From Streptomyces plumbidurans (lineage in GTDB: Bacteria; Actinomycetota; Actinomycetes; Streptomycetales; Streptomycetaceae), in the NCBI RefSeq assembly GCF_019857225.1, contig NZ_JAFJSY010000005.1, forward strand, positions 1 to 64,000: DNA of 64,000 bases, given 5' to 3'. The position numbers and the translations under genes are program-made. The notes below the pieces were generated by a model. That model made no database searches, was not told the DNA's origin, and saw only the letters and a list, made by a program, of their open reading frames with translations. This document shows positions 8,950 to 17,058 of this stretch, piece by piece (position 1 is the first letter of the stretch; the number at the start of each line of letters is the position of its first letter).

Positions 8950-10878
8950 TCAGAAGGTGGGCAGCCAGACGCGCATGGCGCCGTCCTGCCGGTTGGCCCA
9001 CGCGTAGTAGGGGATGGCGGTGAGCTCGACGGGCTCGCCCGCCGTCGGGGACGCGTCGCCGGAGGCCGGACCGTACGGCCACCAGCCCGCGTCGGGGATC
9101 TCGCGCCGCCGTCCGGCCGCCACCACGGTCGTGACCCCGCCGAGCAGGTCCGGGCGGTGCTTGGCGGCGAGCGGGCGGGACGGGTCGAGGACCAGGTCGT
9201 CGAGCCCGCCGCCGGGGTGGTCGGCCTCCTCCAGGCAGTACACGAGCGGCCCGCGCTCGATCGCCGCGCAGCCGCGCACCGCGTCCACGCGCGGGTCGCC
9301 CGCCGTGAGCCGGGGCTCCAGACCGAGTTCCAGCACCACCTGGTCGCCCGGCGCCCAGGTGCGCGCGATGCGCAGCCAGCCCTCGTCGACCGGAGCGTCG
9401 GTCTGGTCGTACGTCAGCTCACCGCAGCGCACCCGGAACTCGCGGCACCACTGCGGGATGCGCAGAGAGAGTGTCCGGGGCCGGTCGGCCGGGCTCTCCT
9501 CGACGGTGAGGGCGATCGTGCCGTGCCAGGGGTAGTCCGTCTCGGCGCGCACGGCCATCGAGCCGGAGCTGTACCGTCCGGTGACGTACTGGTGGATCTG
9601 CAGGCCGTCCTCGTCGCCGCTGGCGAGGTAGTGCTCCAGCGAGGCCAGCAGTCGCATCGCGTTGGGCGGGCAGCAGGCGCAGCGGAACCAGCGGGTGCGG
9701 CGGGCGGACTTGTCGCCGCCGTGGTCGGTGTGCCCGTCGCGGACCTGGAGCGGGTTGACGTACAGCCAGCGCTCGCCGTCCAGGGAGACACCGGCCAGAA
9801 AGCCGTTGAAGAGGGTGCGCTCGATCAGGTCGGAGTAGCGGGCGCCGCCGGTGAGCAGGGCCATGCGCCAGCTCCACTGCACGGACGCGATCGCGGCGCA
9901 GGTCTCGCAGTAGGCGCGCTCGTTGGGCAGTTCGTACGGGTCGCCGAAGTCCTCCCACTCGTGATGGGCGCCCAGACCGCCGGTGAGATGGGTCTTGGTG
10001 GCGGTCATCGCGTGCCACAACCTCTCGGCGGCGCCGCGCAGTTCGGGCTCCCCGGTCTCCGTCGCCAGATCGGCGACGGCGGCCAGCAGGTACAGCTGCC
10101 GTACGGCGTGGCCCTCGACGTTCGTCGCCTCGCGCACCGGGACGCGGTCCTGGCAGTAGGCCTCGCCGCCGAGCAGCCCGTGGCCGTGCCGGTCGACGAA
10201 GTAGCCGGCGAGATCGAGATAGCGGCGCTCGCCGGTCTCCCGGTACAGCTCGACCAGGGCGGTCTCCACCTCGGGGTGGCCGTCGATGCCGTCGATCGGC
10301 CGGCCGCTGCCGGGCGGTCCGAAGACGGAGTCGATGTGGTCGGCGAACTTCCGTGCCACATCGAGGAGTTCGCGGCGGCCGGTGGCCCGGTGGTGGGCGA
10401 CGGCCGCCTGGATCAGATGGCCCGCGCAGTACAGCTCGTGGCCCCAGCGCAGGTCCTGGTAGCGCTCGCCGCCCTTGACCAGCTGGTACCAGGTGTTGAG
10501 ATAGCCGTCCGGCTGCTGGGCGGCGGCGACCAGGGAGACGATCCGCTCCACCTCGGCCTCGAGCTCGGCGGAGGGCTCCTGGGCCAGCTGCCAGGCCGCG
10601 GCCTCCAGCCACTTGTAGACGTCCGTGTCCATGAACGGATACGCGCCCTGGAAGGCGCCCTCGGCGGCCCCTGCCGCCAGCCGCAGATTGTGCAGATTGC
10701 CCGCGGACTCCAGCAGGCCGGGTCCCTGCGGGATGGAGGTGCGTGCGTTGACCTCACGACGGGTGTGCCAGAAGCCGGCGTTCACCTCGGCGGTGGCGGG
10801 CCGCAGGGCGGTGCGGGCGTCGGCGCCGGGACGGACGGGGCCGGCGGGGGAGGGCTGGGCGGAGCGGGTGCGGGGCAT
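8950..10878 (-). CDS. GH127 beta-L-arabinofuranosidase
   Basis: This 642-residue enzyme matches the glycoside hydrolase 127 (DUF1680) architecture, an (alpha/alpha)6 barrel followed by beta domains. The zinc/thiolate active site of the family is visible: an E-T-C motif in AYCETCAA near residue 326 and a Cys-Cys pair in RCACCPPN near residue 401. In characterised GH127 enzymes the first of these cysteines is the nucleophile and the others bind zinc. An acidic stretch before ELPNERAY could supply the acid/base glutamate. There is no signal peptide, so it should act inside the cell on imported beta-L-arabinofuranosyl oligosaccharides such as those of plant extensin. It heads the transporter operon and is divergent from the LacI regulator. 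Confidence 0.93.
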   Translation of the reverse strand: MPRTRSAQPSPAGPVRPGADARTALRPATAEVNAGFWHTRREVNARTSIPQGPGLLESAGNLHNLRLAAGAAEGAFQGAYPFMDTDVYKWLEAAAWQLAQEPSAELEAEVERIVSLVAAAQQPDGYLNTWYQLVKGGERYQDLRWGHELYCAGHLIQAAVAHHRATGRRELLDVARKFADHIDSVFGPPGSGRPIDGIDGHPEVETALVELYRETGERRYLDLAGYFVDRHGHGLLGGEAYCQDRVPVREATNVEGHAVRQLYLLAAVADLATETGEPELRGAAERLWHAMTATKTHLTGGLGAHHEWEDFGDPYELPNERAYCETCAAIASVQWSWRMALLTGGARYSDLIERTLFNGFLAGVSLDGERWLYVNPLQVRDGHTDHGGDKSARRTRWFRCACCPPNAMRLLASLEHYLASGDEDGLQIHQYVTGRYSSGSMAVRAETDYPWHGTIALTVEESPADRPRTLSLRIPQWCREFRVRCGELTYDQTDAPVDEGWLRIARTWAPGDQVVLELGLEPRLTAGDPRVDAVRGCAAIERGPLVYCLEEADHPGGGLDDLVLDPSRPLAAKHRPDLLGGVTTVVAAGRRREIPDAGWWPYGPASGDASPTAGEPVELTAIPYYAWANRQDGAMRVWLPTF

Positions 10879-10918
10879 GGCTCTCCGGGAGGTGGCAGCG
10901 GGGTGTGCGGACTACGGC

Positions 10919-10950
10919 TGAGCAACGCTGTGCGCAACTCGTTGAGCAAC
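10919..10950. promoter_or_regulatory. Probable LacI-family operator between GH127 and lacI-type genes
   Basis: TGAGCAAC occurs at 10919-10926 and again at 10943-10950. The second overlaps two inverted repeats, CAAC-TC-GTTG (10935-10944) and GTTG-AG-CAAC (10941-10950). The spot is about 50 bases upstream of the GH127 start and 160 upstream of the regulator, in their shared promoter region. Site assignment is inference. Confidence 0.45.
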
Positions 10951-11110
10951 CGTTTTCCTCGCCGAAGAGTAGAGTGGAGCCGGGGAATGCAGGTCAAGGG
11001 TTCTGCATGAGTTTTCTCCACTTGCGCAGAGACTGGTACTCCACCCGGCCGCCTGCCACCATGGGCCGCGCCCCACCCGGCAGGAACGACCAGCGAGAAA
11101 AGGATTGCCC

Positions 11111-12133
11111 GTGACCGAAGCCGCTCAGCGTTCCACCCCCACCGGCCGGGCGAAGCTCGCCGACGTCGCCGCCCTCGCCGGAGTCAGCGTGGGCACGGCC
11201 TCCAAGGCCCTCAGCGGCAGCGGCCGGATGCGCCCCGAGACCCGGCAGCGGGTCCTGGACGCCGTGGAGACGCTCGGCTTCCGGCCCAACCAGCACGCCC
11301 AGAGCCTGCACGCGGGCCGCAGCTGGACGGTCGGCCTGATGACCACGGACGGCATCGGCCGCTTCAGCACACCCGTGCTGCTGGGCGCCGAGGACGCGCT
11401 CGGCGCGGGCAAGATCTCCGTTCTGCTGTGCGACACCCGCGGCGACACCATCCGCGAGCAGCACCACCTGCGCAACCTCATGGACCGCAGGGTGGACGGC
11501 ATCATCGTCACCGGCCGCCGCACGGACCCCCGCCCGCCGCTGAACGGCGTCGAGGGCATACCGATCGTCTACGCGCTCTCACCCTCCACCGACTCCTCCG
11601 ACACCTCGGTGGCCTCGGACGACCGGGGCGGCGCACACCTCGCGATCGAGCACCTGCTGGCCACGGGACGCGGCCGGATCGCCCATGTGACCGGCCCCGA
11701 GCACCACGCCGCCGCCCGCGACCGGGCCCGCCACGCGGTCGGGCTGCTGGAGCGGTCGGAGGCTCAACTCGCGGGCGGACGCGTGCACTTCGGCGAGTGG
11801 AGCGAGGCGTGGGGGCGCCGCGCCGCCGACCTGGTGCTGCGCACGGCACCCGACACCGACGCCTTCTTCTGCGGCAACGACCAGATCGCCCGCGGCGTGG
11901 CCGACACCCTGCGCGAGCGGGGCCGGGACGTGCCCGGCGAGATCGCCGTCGTCGGCTACGACAACTGGGACACCATGGCCCTGGCCAGCCGCCCGCCGCT
12001 CACCACCATCGACATGAACCTCGCCGAGATCGGCCGGATCGCCGCCCTGAGACTCCTGGAGGCCATCGACTCCGAGCCGGTGCCGGGAGTGCACACGGTG
12101 GCATGCCGTCTGGTGGTCCGCGAATCCACCTGA
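11111..12133 (+). CDS. LacI-family regulator of the arabinofuranosidase/transporter operon
   Basis: This 340-residue regulator has a classic N-terminal LacI helix-turn-helix (LADVAALAGVSVGTASKALSG, residues about 16-36) and hinge helix, then a periplasmic-binding-protein-like sensor ending in VVGYDNWD and a typical TTIDMNLAEIG segment. The GTG at 11111 has AAAAGGA six bases upstream, better than a TTG two codons earlier. It is transcribed away from the GH127-importer operon over a 232-base shared region with a candidate operator. Expected role: cytoplasmic repressor released by a sugar effector, probably an arabinose-containing product. The effector is inferred from context only. Confidence 0.9.
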   Translation: MTEAAQRSTPTGRAKLADVAALAGVSVGTASKALSGSGRMRPETRQRVLDAVETLGFRPNQHAQSLHAGRSWTVGLMTTDGIGRFSTPVLLGAEDALGAGKISVLLCDTRGDTIREQHHLRNLMDRRVDGIIVTGRRTDPRPPLNGVEGIPIVYALSPSTDSSDTSVASDDRGGAHLAIEHLLATGRGRIAHVTGPEHHAAARDRARHAVGLLERSEAQLAGGRVHFGEWSEAWGRRAADLVLRTAPDTDAFFCGNDQIARGVADTLRERGRDVPGEIAVVGYDNWDTMALASRPPLTTIDMNLAEIGRIAALRLLEAIDSEPVPGVHTVACRLVVREST

Positions 12134-12232
12134 CGCGCGCGGACGGTCGTGCGTGGGGTGGTGCCAGGTGCACCGTCGGGCGGGTGCGCAGGCCCATGGT
12201 GGGGTGTCGACCGGCTTCGTAGCGTCGTGGGC

Positions 12233-13270
12233 ATGGCTGACAACGAGTACCTCGACACGACCAACACCCCTGACCGGACGCGCACTTCGGGTGCGGCCTC
12301 CCGTCCGACCTCCCGGCGGCACGCGCTGCGGCTCTCGGCGGGCGCCGCAGGAGTGGCGCTCGCCTCCGGCATCGGGGCCACGGCCGCCGAAGCGGCCGGC
12401 AGGACGAAAGCCCGCCACGGCGACCGCGTACGCACCTACGTCCTGGTCCACGGCACCCACAGCGCCGGAGCGTTCTGGACGGCGATCGGGCGCGAGCTGG
12501 CGCTGCGCGGTCATCGTGTCGTCGCCGTGGACCAACCCCTGCACGGCACCGAGCGGTTCGTGCCGCAGGCGTACCAGACGCAGGACCTGCGCGCGCTCGC
12601 CACGGAACCCTCGCCCGTCGCCGCCCTCACCCTGGACGACTTCGAACGGCGCGTCACGGGCGCGGTGCGCCGCGCCGCGCGACTCGGCGATCCCGTGGTG
12701 CTGGTCGGGCACAGCTTGGGCGGCGCGTCGGTCAGCAGGGTTGCCAACGCCGTGCCCGAACTCCTCGCGCACATCTGCTACATGGCCGCGTTCTGCCCGA
12801 GTCGCAGTATGCCGTCGGCGAACGCCTGCTCCGACTCCCCGGAAGGACGGCGCGGCATCGTCCCGGTGGATCAATTCGTCGGTGACCCCGAGAAGTTGGG
12901 TGTGGTGCGCCTCAACTGGCGCACCTCGAACCGGCGGGACCTCGCCGTCTTCCGGGAGATGATCTGTGCCGACTACTCGGACGTCGGGTTCCTGCGCGTG
13001 CTGGAGGGCCTGCAGACGGACGAGTCGATGACCGCGTACGACGGCCGGGCGGTGGGGCGTGCCGACACCTGGGGCCGGATCCCGCGCACCTATCTGCGGT
13101 TCGGCAAGGACCGGACCGTGGCCCCCGAGCTCCAGGACCGCATGATCGCCGAGGCCGACGCGCTCACCCCCGACAACCGCTTCACCGTCCATGACGTACC
13201 CGACGCGGGGCACCTGGGACCCGAGGACCCCACTCAGGTGACCGATTTCCTGCTTGGCCTGCGGGTTTAA
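12233..13270 (+). CDS. Tat-exported alpha/beta hydrolase
   Basis: This 345-residue protein has a twin-arginine N-terminus (SRRHALRLSAG near residue 27) with a hydrophobic core and AEAA-type cleavage region, so export is likely. The hydrolase fold begins with the oxyanion strand YVLVHGTHSAG and has a nucleophile elbow GHSLGG near residue 161. A final histidine lies in DAGHLGPEDP near the end. Such enzymes resemble plant-type esterases (salicylate/methyl ester esterases) more than lipases, but the substrate is unknown. The ATG at 12233 has only a weak ribosome site and the upstream spacing suggests a short leader. It appears monocistronic, followed by a small CCCCGCGGGG palindrome at 13271-13280. 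Confidence 0.83.
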   Translation: MADNEYLDTTNTPDRTRTSGAASRPTSRRHALRLSAGAAGVALASGIGATAAEAAGRTKARHGDRVRTYVLVHGTHSAGAFWTAIGRELALRGHRVVAVDQPLHGTERFVPQAYQTQDLRALATEPSPVAALTLDDFERRVTGAVRRAARLGDPVVLVGHSLGGASVSRVANAVPELLAHICYMAAFCPSRSMPSANACSDSPEGRRGIVPVDQFVGDPEKLGVVRLNWRTSNRRDLAVFREMICADYSDVGFLRVLEGLQTDESMTAYDGRAVGRADTWGRIPRTYLRFGKDRTVAPELQDRMIAEADALTPDNRFTVHDVPDAGHLGPEDPTQVTDFLLGLRV

Positions 13271-13358
13271 CCCCGCGGGGGACGGGGCGGGCCGAGCTGT
13301 TCATGGGACGTTCAATCGGTCGACAGTTTGTGCGGTCCCCAGTGAGCACACTCGTTTC

Positions 13359-14297
13359 ATGGCGACTGCACAAGCAACCGACAAGATTCCCGGCGAGCTC
13401 AAGGACGTCCCCGGGTGGTTCCCGCCGCTGGACCAGCTGCTGTTCACCTGGTTCCTTCAGCGGCAGGAGACGCGGGGCTTCGGGGGCGACCTGGTGGAGC
13501 TCGGCGCGTACATGGGCAAGAGCGCGATCCTCCTCGGCCATCACCTCCAGGAGGGCGAGAAGTTCACGGTCTGCGACCTGTTCGGCGGCGAGGCGCCGGA
13601 CGGGGCGAACGCGGCCGAGACGGCGAAGTCGTACTCCTCGCTCACCCGCCAGACCTTCGAACGCAACTACCTGGCCTTCCACGACGCGCTGCCCAGGGTG
13701 ATCGAAGCCCCCACCTCCGTGATCTCCAAGGAGGTGGAGGCCGGCACCTGCCGCTTCGTCCACATCGACGCCTCGCACCTGTACGAGCACGTCCACGACG
13801 ACATCGGCGCGGCCCGCGACCTGCTGCTCCCCGACGGCATCGTCGTCCTCGACGACTTCCGCTCCGAGCACACCCCCGGCGTCTCGGTCGCCACCTGGGA
13901 GGCCGTGCTCAACCGCGGACTGCGCCCGATATGCCTCAGCACCCAGAAGCTGTACGGCACTTGGGGCGATCCGGCGCCGGTCCAGGAGGAGCTGCTGGAG
14001 CTGCTCAGGGGGCGAGAGGACTGCGGTCTGAGCATCCAGCACGCCGCCGGGCACCGACTGGTCCGTACCCGCGCGCAGAAGGGAATGCAGCCGCCGTCCT
14101 TCCCGCGCTCCCGCCACTACACCGCACCCGAGCCGCCGCAGCCCGCGGCGAAGACGACGGCGCCCACGACCACGCCTGCCCGCCCCCGCCCTCGGTCCCG
14201 GGCCCGCCGCATCGGCGCGGACCTGCTGCCCCCGATCGTCACCCGGGCGCTGCGCCGGAGCCTCGCCCGCGGCGCCCAGGAAAGCCGGTACCGGTAG
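13359..14297 (+). CDS. Class I SAM-dependent methyltransferase
   Basis: This 312-residue protein has the glycine-rich SAM motif as DLVELGAYMGKSAILL near residue 45, a FVHIDASHLYEHVHDD acidic/His region and LLLPDGIVVLDDF, the pattern of the Methyltransf_24 (TylF/CmcI-like) group that methylates sugar hydroxyls or small molecules, often with a metal. The last 70 residues are a Pro/Ala/Thr-rich then Arg-rich tail outside the fold. The ATG at 13359 is the first convincing start. There is no adjacent biosynthetic cluster to name a substrate. It is convergent with an XRE-family regulator gene 20 bases away. Confidence 0.78.
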   Translation: MATAQATDKIPGELKDVPGWFPPLDQLLFTWFLQRQETRGFGGDLVELGAYMGKSAILLGHHLQEGEKFTVCDLFGGEAPDGANAAETAKSYSSLTRQTFERNYLAFHDALPRVIEAPTSVISKEVEAGTCRFVHIDASHLYEHVHDDIGAARDLLLPDGIVVLDDFRSEHTPGVSVATWEAVLNRGLRPICLSTQKLYGTWGDPAPVQEELLELLRGREDCGLSIQHAAGHRLVRTRAQKGMQPPSFPRSRHYTAPEPPQPAAKTTAPTTTPARPRPRSRARRIGADLLPPIVTRALRRSLARGAQESRYR

Positions 14298-14317
14298 CAG
14301 GCCCGCGGGTACAGGTC

Positions 14318-15163
14318 CTAAATCGTGTCGACCAGGTTCTGGGTGCCGAGCACCGAGATCAGCTCCAGCTTCTCGGCGGCCTCGGTGCCCGGTTCAGCCG
14401 AGTAGACGAGAATGTGCAGATCGTTCTCCTCCACCCGCAGCAGGTCGCAGTCCAGGGTGATCAGCCCCACCTGCGGGTGCTCGATCGTCTTGTGGGAGGC
14501 GTCGAGCCGGCCCACGACACCCGCGTCCCACAGCTCCGCGAACCGCTCGCTCTGCGCCCTCAACTCACCGATCATACGCCGCAGTTGGCGGTCCGCCGGG
14601 TAGCGCGCGGAGGTCGCCCGCAGCTCGGCGACCAGGCCCGCGTGGAAGGCGCGCTGTTCCTCGGGGGTGTGCCGCACACGGGACGGCCGGCCCAGGAAGT
14701 TGCGCCACACGCTGTTGCGTTCGAAGCCGCGCAGGCCGGAGAAGTCGCCCATCAGCGCCGAGTACATCGGGTTGGCCAGCAGCAGCGTCATGGCCGCGTC
14801 GGAGACCGTGACGGGCGTGTCCACCAGCCGGTCCAGCAGCCGCTGAACACTGGGCGTGATGTACTGCGGCACCACTTCGGGACCCGGCGGCACCAGTTCC
14901 GCCAGCCCGTACAGATACGTCCGCTCGTCCCCCGACAGCCGCAGCGCCCGGGCCAGCGCCTCCACCACCTGCGCGGAGGGGTTGGCCGCCCGGCCCTGTT
15001 CGAGGCGCGTGACGTAGTCGACCGAGATCCCCGCCAGCAGGGCCAGCTCCTCGCGCCGCAGTCCGCTCGCGCGCCGGTGGCCTCCGGCGGGCAGCCCCGC
15101 CGCCTGCGGGGAGACCCGGTCGCGCCAGCGCCGCAGGGCCTTGCCGAGTTCCGTCGCCGTCAT
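14318..15163 (-). CDS. XRE-family regulator with MmyB-like ligand-binding domain
   Basis: This regulator has 281 residues. The N-terminal helix-turn-helix reads GLRREELALLAGISVDYVTRLEQG (about residues 34-57), the hallmark of the large actinobacterial XRE group followed by an MmyB-like PAS-fold domain (residues about 110-270) thought to bind fatty acids or similar small molecules. It is transcribed divergently from a short-chain dehydrogenase gene 101 bases away. In actinobacteria these XRE/SDR pairs recur and the regulator usually controls the reductase, so that role is inferred here. An inverted repeat at 15208-15227 is a candidate site. Confidence 0.9.
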   Translation of the reverse strand: MTATELGKALRRWRDRVSPQAAGLPAGGHRRASGLRREELALLAGISVDYVTRLEQGRAANPSAQVVEALARALRLSGDERTYLYGLAELVPPGPEVVPQYITPSVQRLLDRLVDTPVTVSDAAMTLLLANPMYSALMGDFSGLRGFERNSVWRNFLGRPSRVRHTPEEQRAFHAGLVAELRATSARYPADRQLRRMIGELRAQSERFAELWDAGVVGRLDASHKTIEHPQVGLITLDCDLLRVEENDLHILVYSAEPGTEAAEKLELISVLGTQNLVDTI

Positions 15164-15207
15164 GCCCCCAGTGAACACCGTGGGCCGGGCCGGTGCCTGG
15201 TACCGGC

Positions 15208-15227
15208 AGTCCCAGGAAGAAGGGACT
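15208..15227. promoter_or_regulatory. Inverted repeat in the XRE/SDR divergent promoter
   Basis: AGTCCC at 15208-15213 and GGGACT at 15222-15227 are perfect arms around an 8-base spacer, within the 101-base gap between the two starts. It is a plausible operator for the XRE regulator, with no stronger evidence than position and symmetry. Confidence 0.35.
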
Positions 15228-15264
15228 CCTGGCTGCCGCTGCGGCCGCGTCGCAGGCTGGACGC

Positions 15265-15972
15265 ATGACGACAACACTGATCACCGGAGCGAACAAGGGC
15301 ATCGGCCGCGAGACCGCCCGTCGGCTCGTCGCCGCGGGCCACACCGTCTACGTGGGTGCCCGTGACGCGGAGCGCGGCCGCCGTGCCGCCGAGGAGCTGG
15401 GCGCACGGTTCGTCCTGCTCGATGTCACCGACGACGCCACGGTCGACGCGGCGGTCAAGGCCGTCGAGGCCGACGGCGGACTCGACGTACTGATCAACAA
15501 CGCCGGAATCGAGACCAGGGGCGAGGGCAACGCCGTGCCCACCGCCGAGACCGTGACCGCCGACCAGATGCGCAACACCTTCGAGACGAACGTCTTCGGC
15601 GTGGTCCGGGTGCTGCACGCCTTCCTGCCCCTGCTGCAGCGCTCGGCCGCGCCCGTCGTGGTCAACGTCAGCAGCGGCCTGGCCTCGCTGGCCAACCTCT
15701 CCGACCCCGACCACCCCGCGCACTTCTACCCGGGCATCGCCTACCCGACGTCCAAGACCGCGGTCAACATGCTGACCGTGCAGTACGCGAAGGCGTTCCC
15801 GGCCATGCGGATCAACGCCGTCGAGCCCGGCTTCACCAAGACGGACCTCAACGGCAACACCGGCCATCAGACCGTCGAGCAGGGCGCCGAGATCATCGTA
15901 CGCATGGCGCAGATCGGGCCCGACGGGCCGACCGGCGGCTTCTTCGACGTCAATGGGCCGCTGCCCTGGTGA
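15265..15972 (+). CDS. Short-chain dehydrogenase/reductase
   Basis: This 235-residue classical SDR has the nucleotide motif TGANKGIG at residues 7-14, the NNAG motif near 78-81 and the catalytic Tyr160-x3-Lys164 (YPTSK) preceded by NVSSG. It should oxidise or reduce a hydroxyl/carbonyl with NADP(H) or NAD(H); the residue after the second strand (GARDAERG) suggests NADP preference. The product ends in GPLPW, which closes a 26-base repeat unit: four imperfect copies carrying TGA run into the following convergent gene. It probably answers to the divergent XRE regulator. Confidence 0.92.
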   Translation: MTTTLITGANKGIGRETARRLVAAGHTVYVGARDAERGRRAAEELGARFVLLDVTDDATVDAAVKAVEADGGLDVLINNAGIETRGEGNAVPTAETVTADQMRNTFETNVFGVVRVLHAFLPLLQRSAAPVVVNVSSGLASLANLSDPDHPAHFYPGIAYPTSKTAVNMLTVQYAKAFPAMRINAVEPGFTKTDLNGNTGHQTVEQGAEIIVRMAQIGPDGPTGGFFDVNGPLPW

Positions 15973-16060
15973 GGCGCGCCGGCTCGCCGTCCTGGTGAGC
16001 CATCGGCGGTCCGCTGCCCCGATGAGCCATGGAGGCCCGCTGCTGTGGTGAGCCGTGGCG
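15954..16060 (+). repeat. Stop-codon-spanning imperfect tandem repeat, 26-27 bp x4
   Basis: The segment coding the last residues and stop of the SDR recurs downstream. TGAG occurs at 15970, 15996, 16023 and 16049, giving spacings of 26, 27 and 26. Units share CCGCTGCC..TGGTGAGCC and a trailing TGGCGGT-like part. The last copy reaches the stop codon of the convergent aldo-keto reductase at 16064-16066. Confidence 0.8.
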
Positions 16061-16063
16061 GTT

Positions 16064-16960
16064 CTACGGCTGGACCCGGTCCAGGCGGGCGACGGCCTCC
16101 GGAGGGAGGCTGACGTCTCCCGCGGCGATGTTCTCGCCGAGGTGGACCGGGTCGGCGGTCCCCGGGATCAGCAGGGTGTGCGGGTATCGCGCGAGCAGCC
16201 AGGCGAGCGCGACCTGCGCCGGAGTGCGGCCGATCTCCTCGGCGACCGCGACGACCTCGGGATGCGCGGTCGCCTTGGGACGGTTGGGGAACCGTGAGCC
16301 CAGCGGGCAGAACGGCACCCAGGCGATGTCGTGCTCCCGGCACAGGTCGAGCACCGGCTCGGTGGCCCGCTCGATGACGCTGTAGTCGTTCTGCACACAG
16401 GCGACGCCGGTCGGCAGGGCCTGGCGGAGCTGGTCGGCGGAGACGTTGCTCAGCCCGATGCCACCGATCTTCCCGGCGTCGCGCAGCGCGACGAGTTCGG
16501 CGAGCTGGCTGTCGAGGTCGACCTTCTGGTCGCCCTCGGCGATCAGTCCGGGCGGGGCGTCGGCCCGGCGCAGGTTCACCACGTCGAGCCGTTCCACGCC
16601 GAGAACCGAGAGGTTGTCCTCGACCTGGGCCCGGAGCTGTTCGGGCCGCTGGGCGGCGACCAGCTTGCCGTCGACCTCGTCGGCTCCCACCTTGCTGACC
16701 AGTACCAGGTCGTCGGGGTAGGGGAACAGCGCCGCGCGGACGAGCTCGTTGCAGGGGCCGTAGAAGTGTGCGGTGTCCAGGTGGTTGACGCCGAGGCTGA
16801 GCGCCTGGCGCAGCAGCCCGAGGGCCGCCTCGCGTCCGTCCGTCGCGTAGTGCAGTTGCATCACACCGAAGCCGACACGGGCGACGGTGCGGTCCGCGAG
16901 CTTCGCGGTGCCGCCCGGCGGGGTGGTGGCCGGGGCTGCGGGTGAACGGTGTTCCGTCAT
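16064..16960 (-). CDS. Aldo/keto reductase with atypical fourth active-site residue
   Basis: This 298-residue (alpha/beta)8-barrel oxidoreductase has catalytic Asp62 and Tyr67 in HLDTAHFYG and Lys90 in LVSKVG. The histidine normally found at the end of the next strand is replaced by Arg131 in VVNLRRA. That change recurs in some actinobacterial AKRs, so it probably alters chemistry or substrate choice rather than abolishing activity. NADPH binding is supported by the C-terminal LIPGT and NIAA segments. Its upstream region carries a strong nested palindrome (16998-17039), yet there is no adjacent regulator. The C-terminal coding end abuts the repeat downstream of the SDR gene. Confidence 0.88.
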   Translation of the reverse strand: MTEHRSPAAPATTPPGGTAKLADRTVARVGFGVMQLHYATDGREAALGLLRQALSLGVNHLDTAHFYGPCNELVRAALFPYPDDLVLVSKVGADEVDGKLVAAQRPEQLRAQVEDNLSVLGVERLDVVNLRRADAPPGLIAEGDQKVDLDSQLAELVALRDAGKIGGIGLSNVSADQLRQALPTGVACVQNDYSVIERATEPVLDLCREHDIAWVPFCPLGSRFPNRPKATAHPEVVAVAEEIGRTPAQVALAWLLARYPHTLLIPGTADPVHLGENIAAGDVSLPPEAVARLDRVQP

Positions 16961-16997
16961 CGGATCATGCTCCCGTCAGAGCGAAGAGGATCGTGCC

Positions 16998-17039
16998 AAT
17001 ACGGAGGCTACCATCCGATCGGAGGTTTGCCTCCGTATT
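16998..17039. promoter_or_regulatory. Nested palindromes upstream of the aldo/keto reductase
   Basis: AATACGGAGGC at 16998-17008 is exactly complementary to GCCTCCGTATT at 17029-17039. Inside lies TCCGATCGGA (17014-17023), itself palindromic, and CGGAGG-TTTG-CCTCCG at 17020-17035. The start codon is 38 bases away. This strongly suggests a TetR- or MerR-type operator bound by a regulator encoded elsewhere. Confidence 0.65.
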
Positions 17040-17058
17040 CGACCGCAGGACCCAGGAC

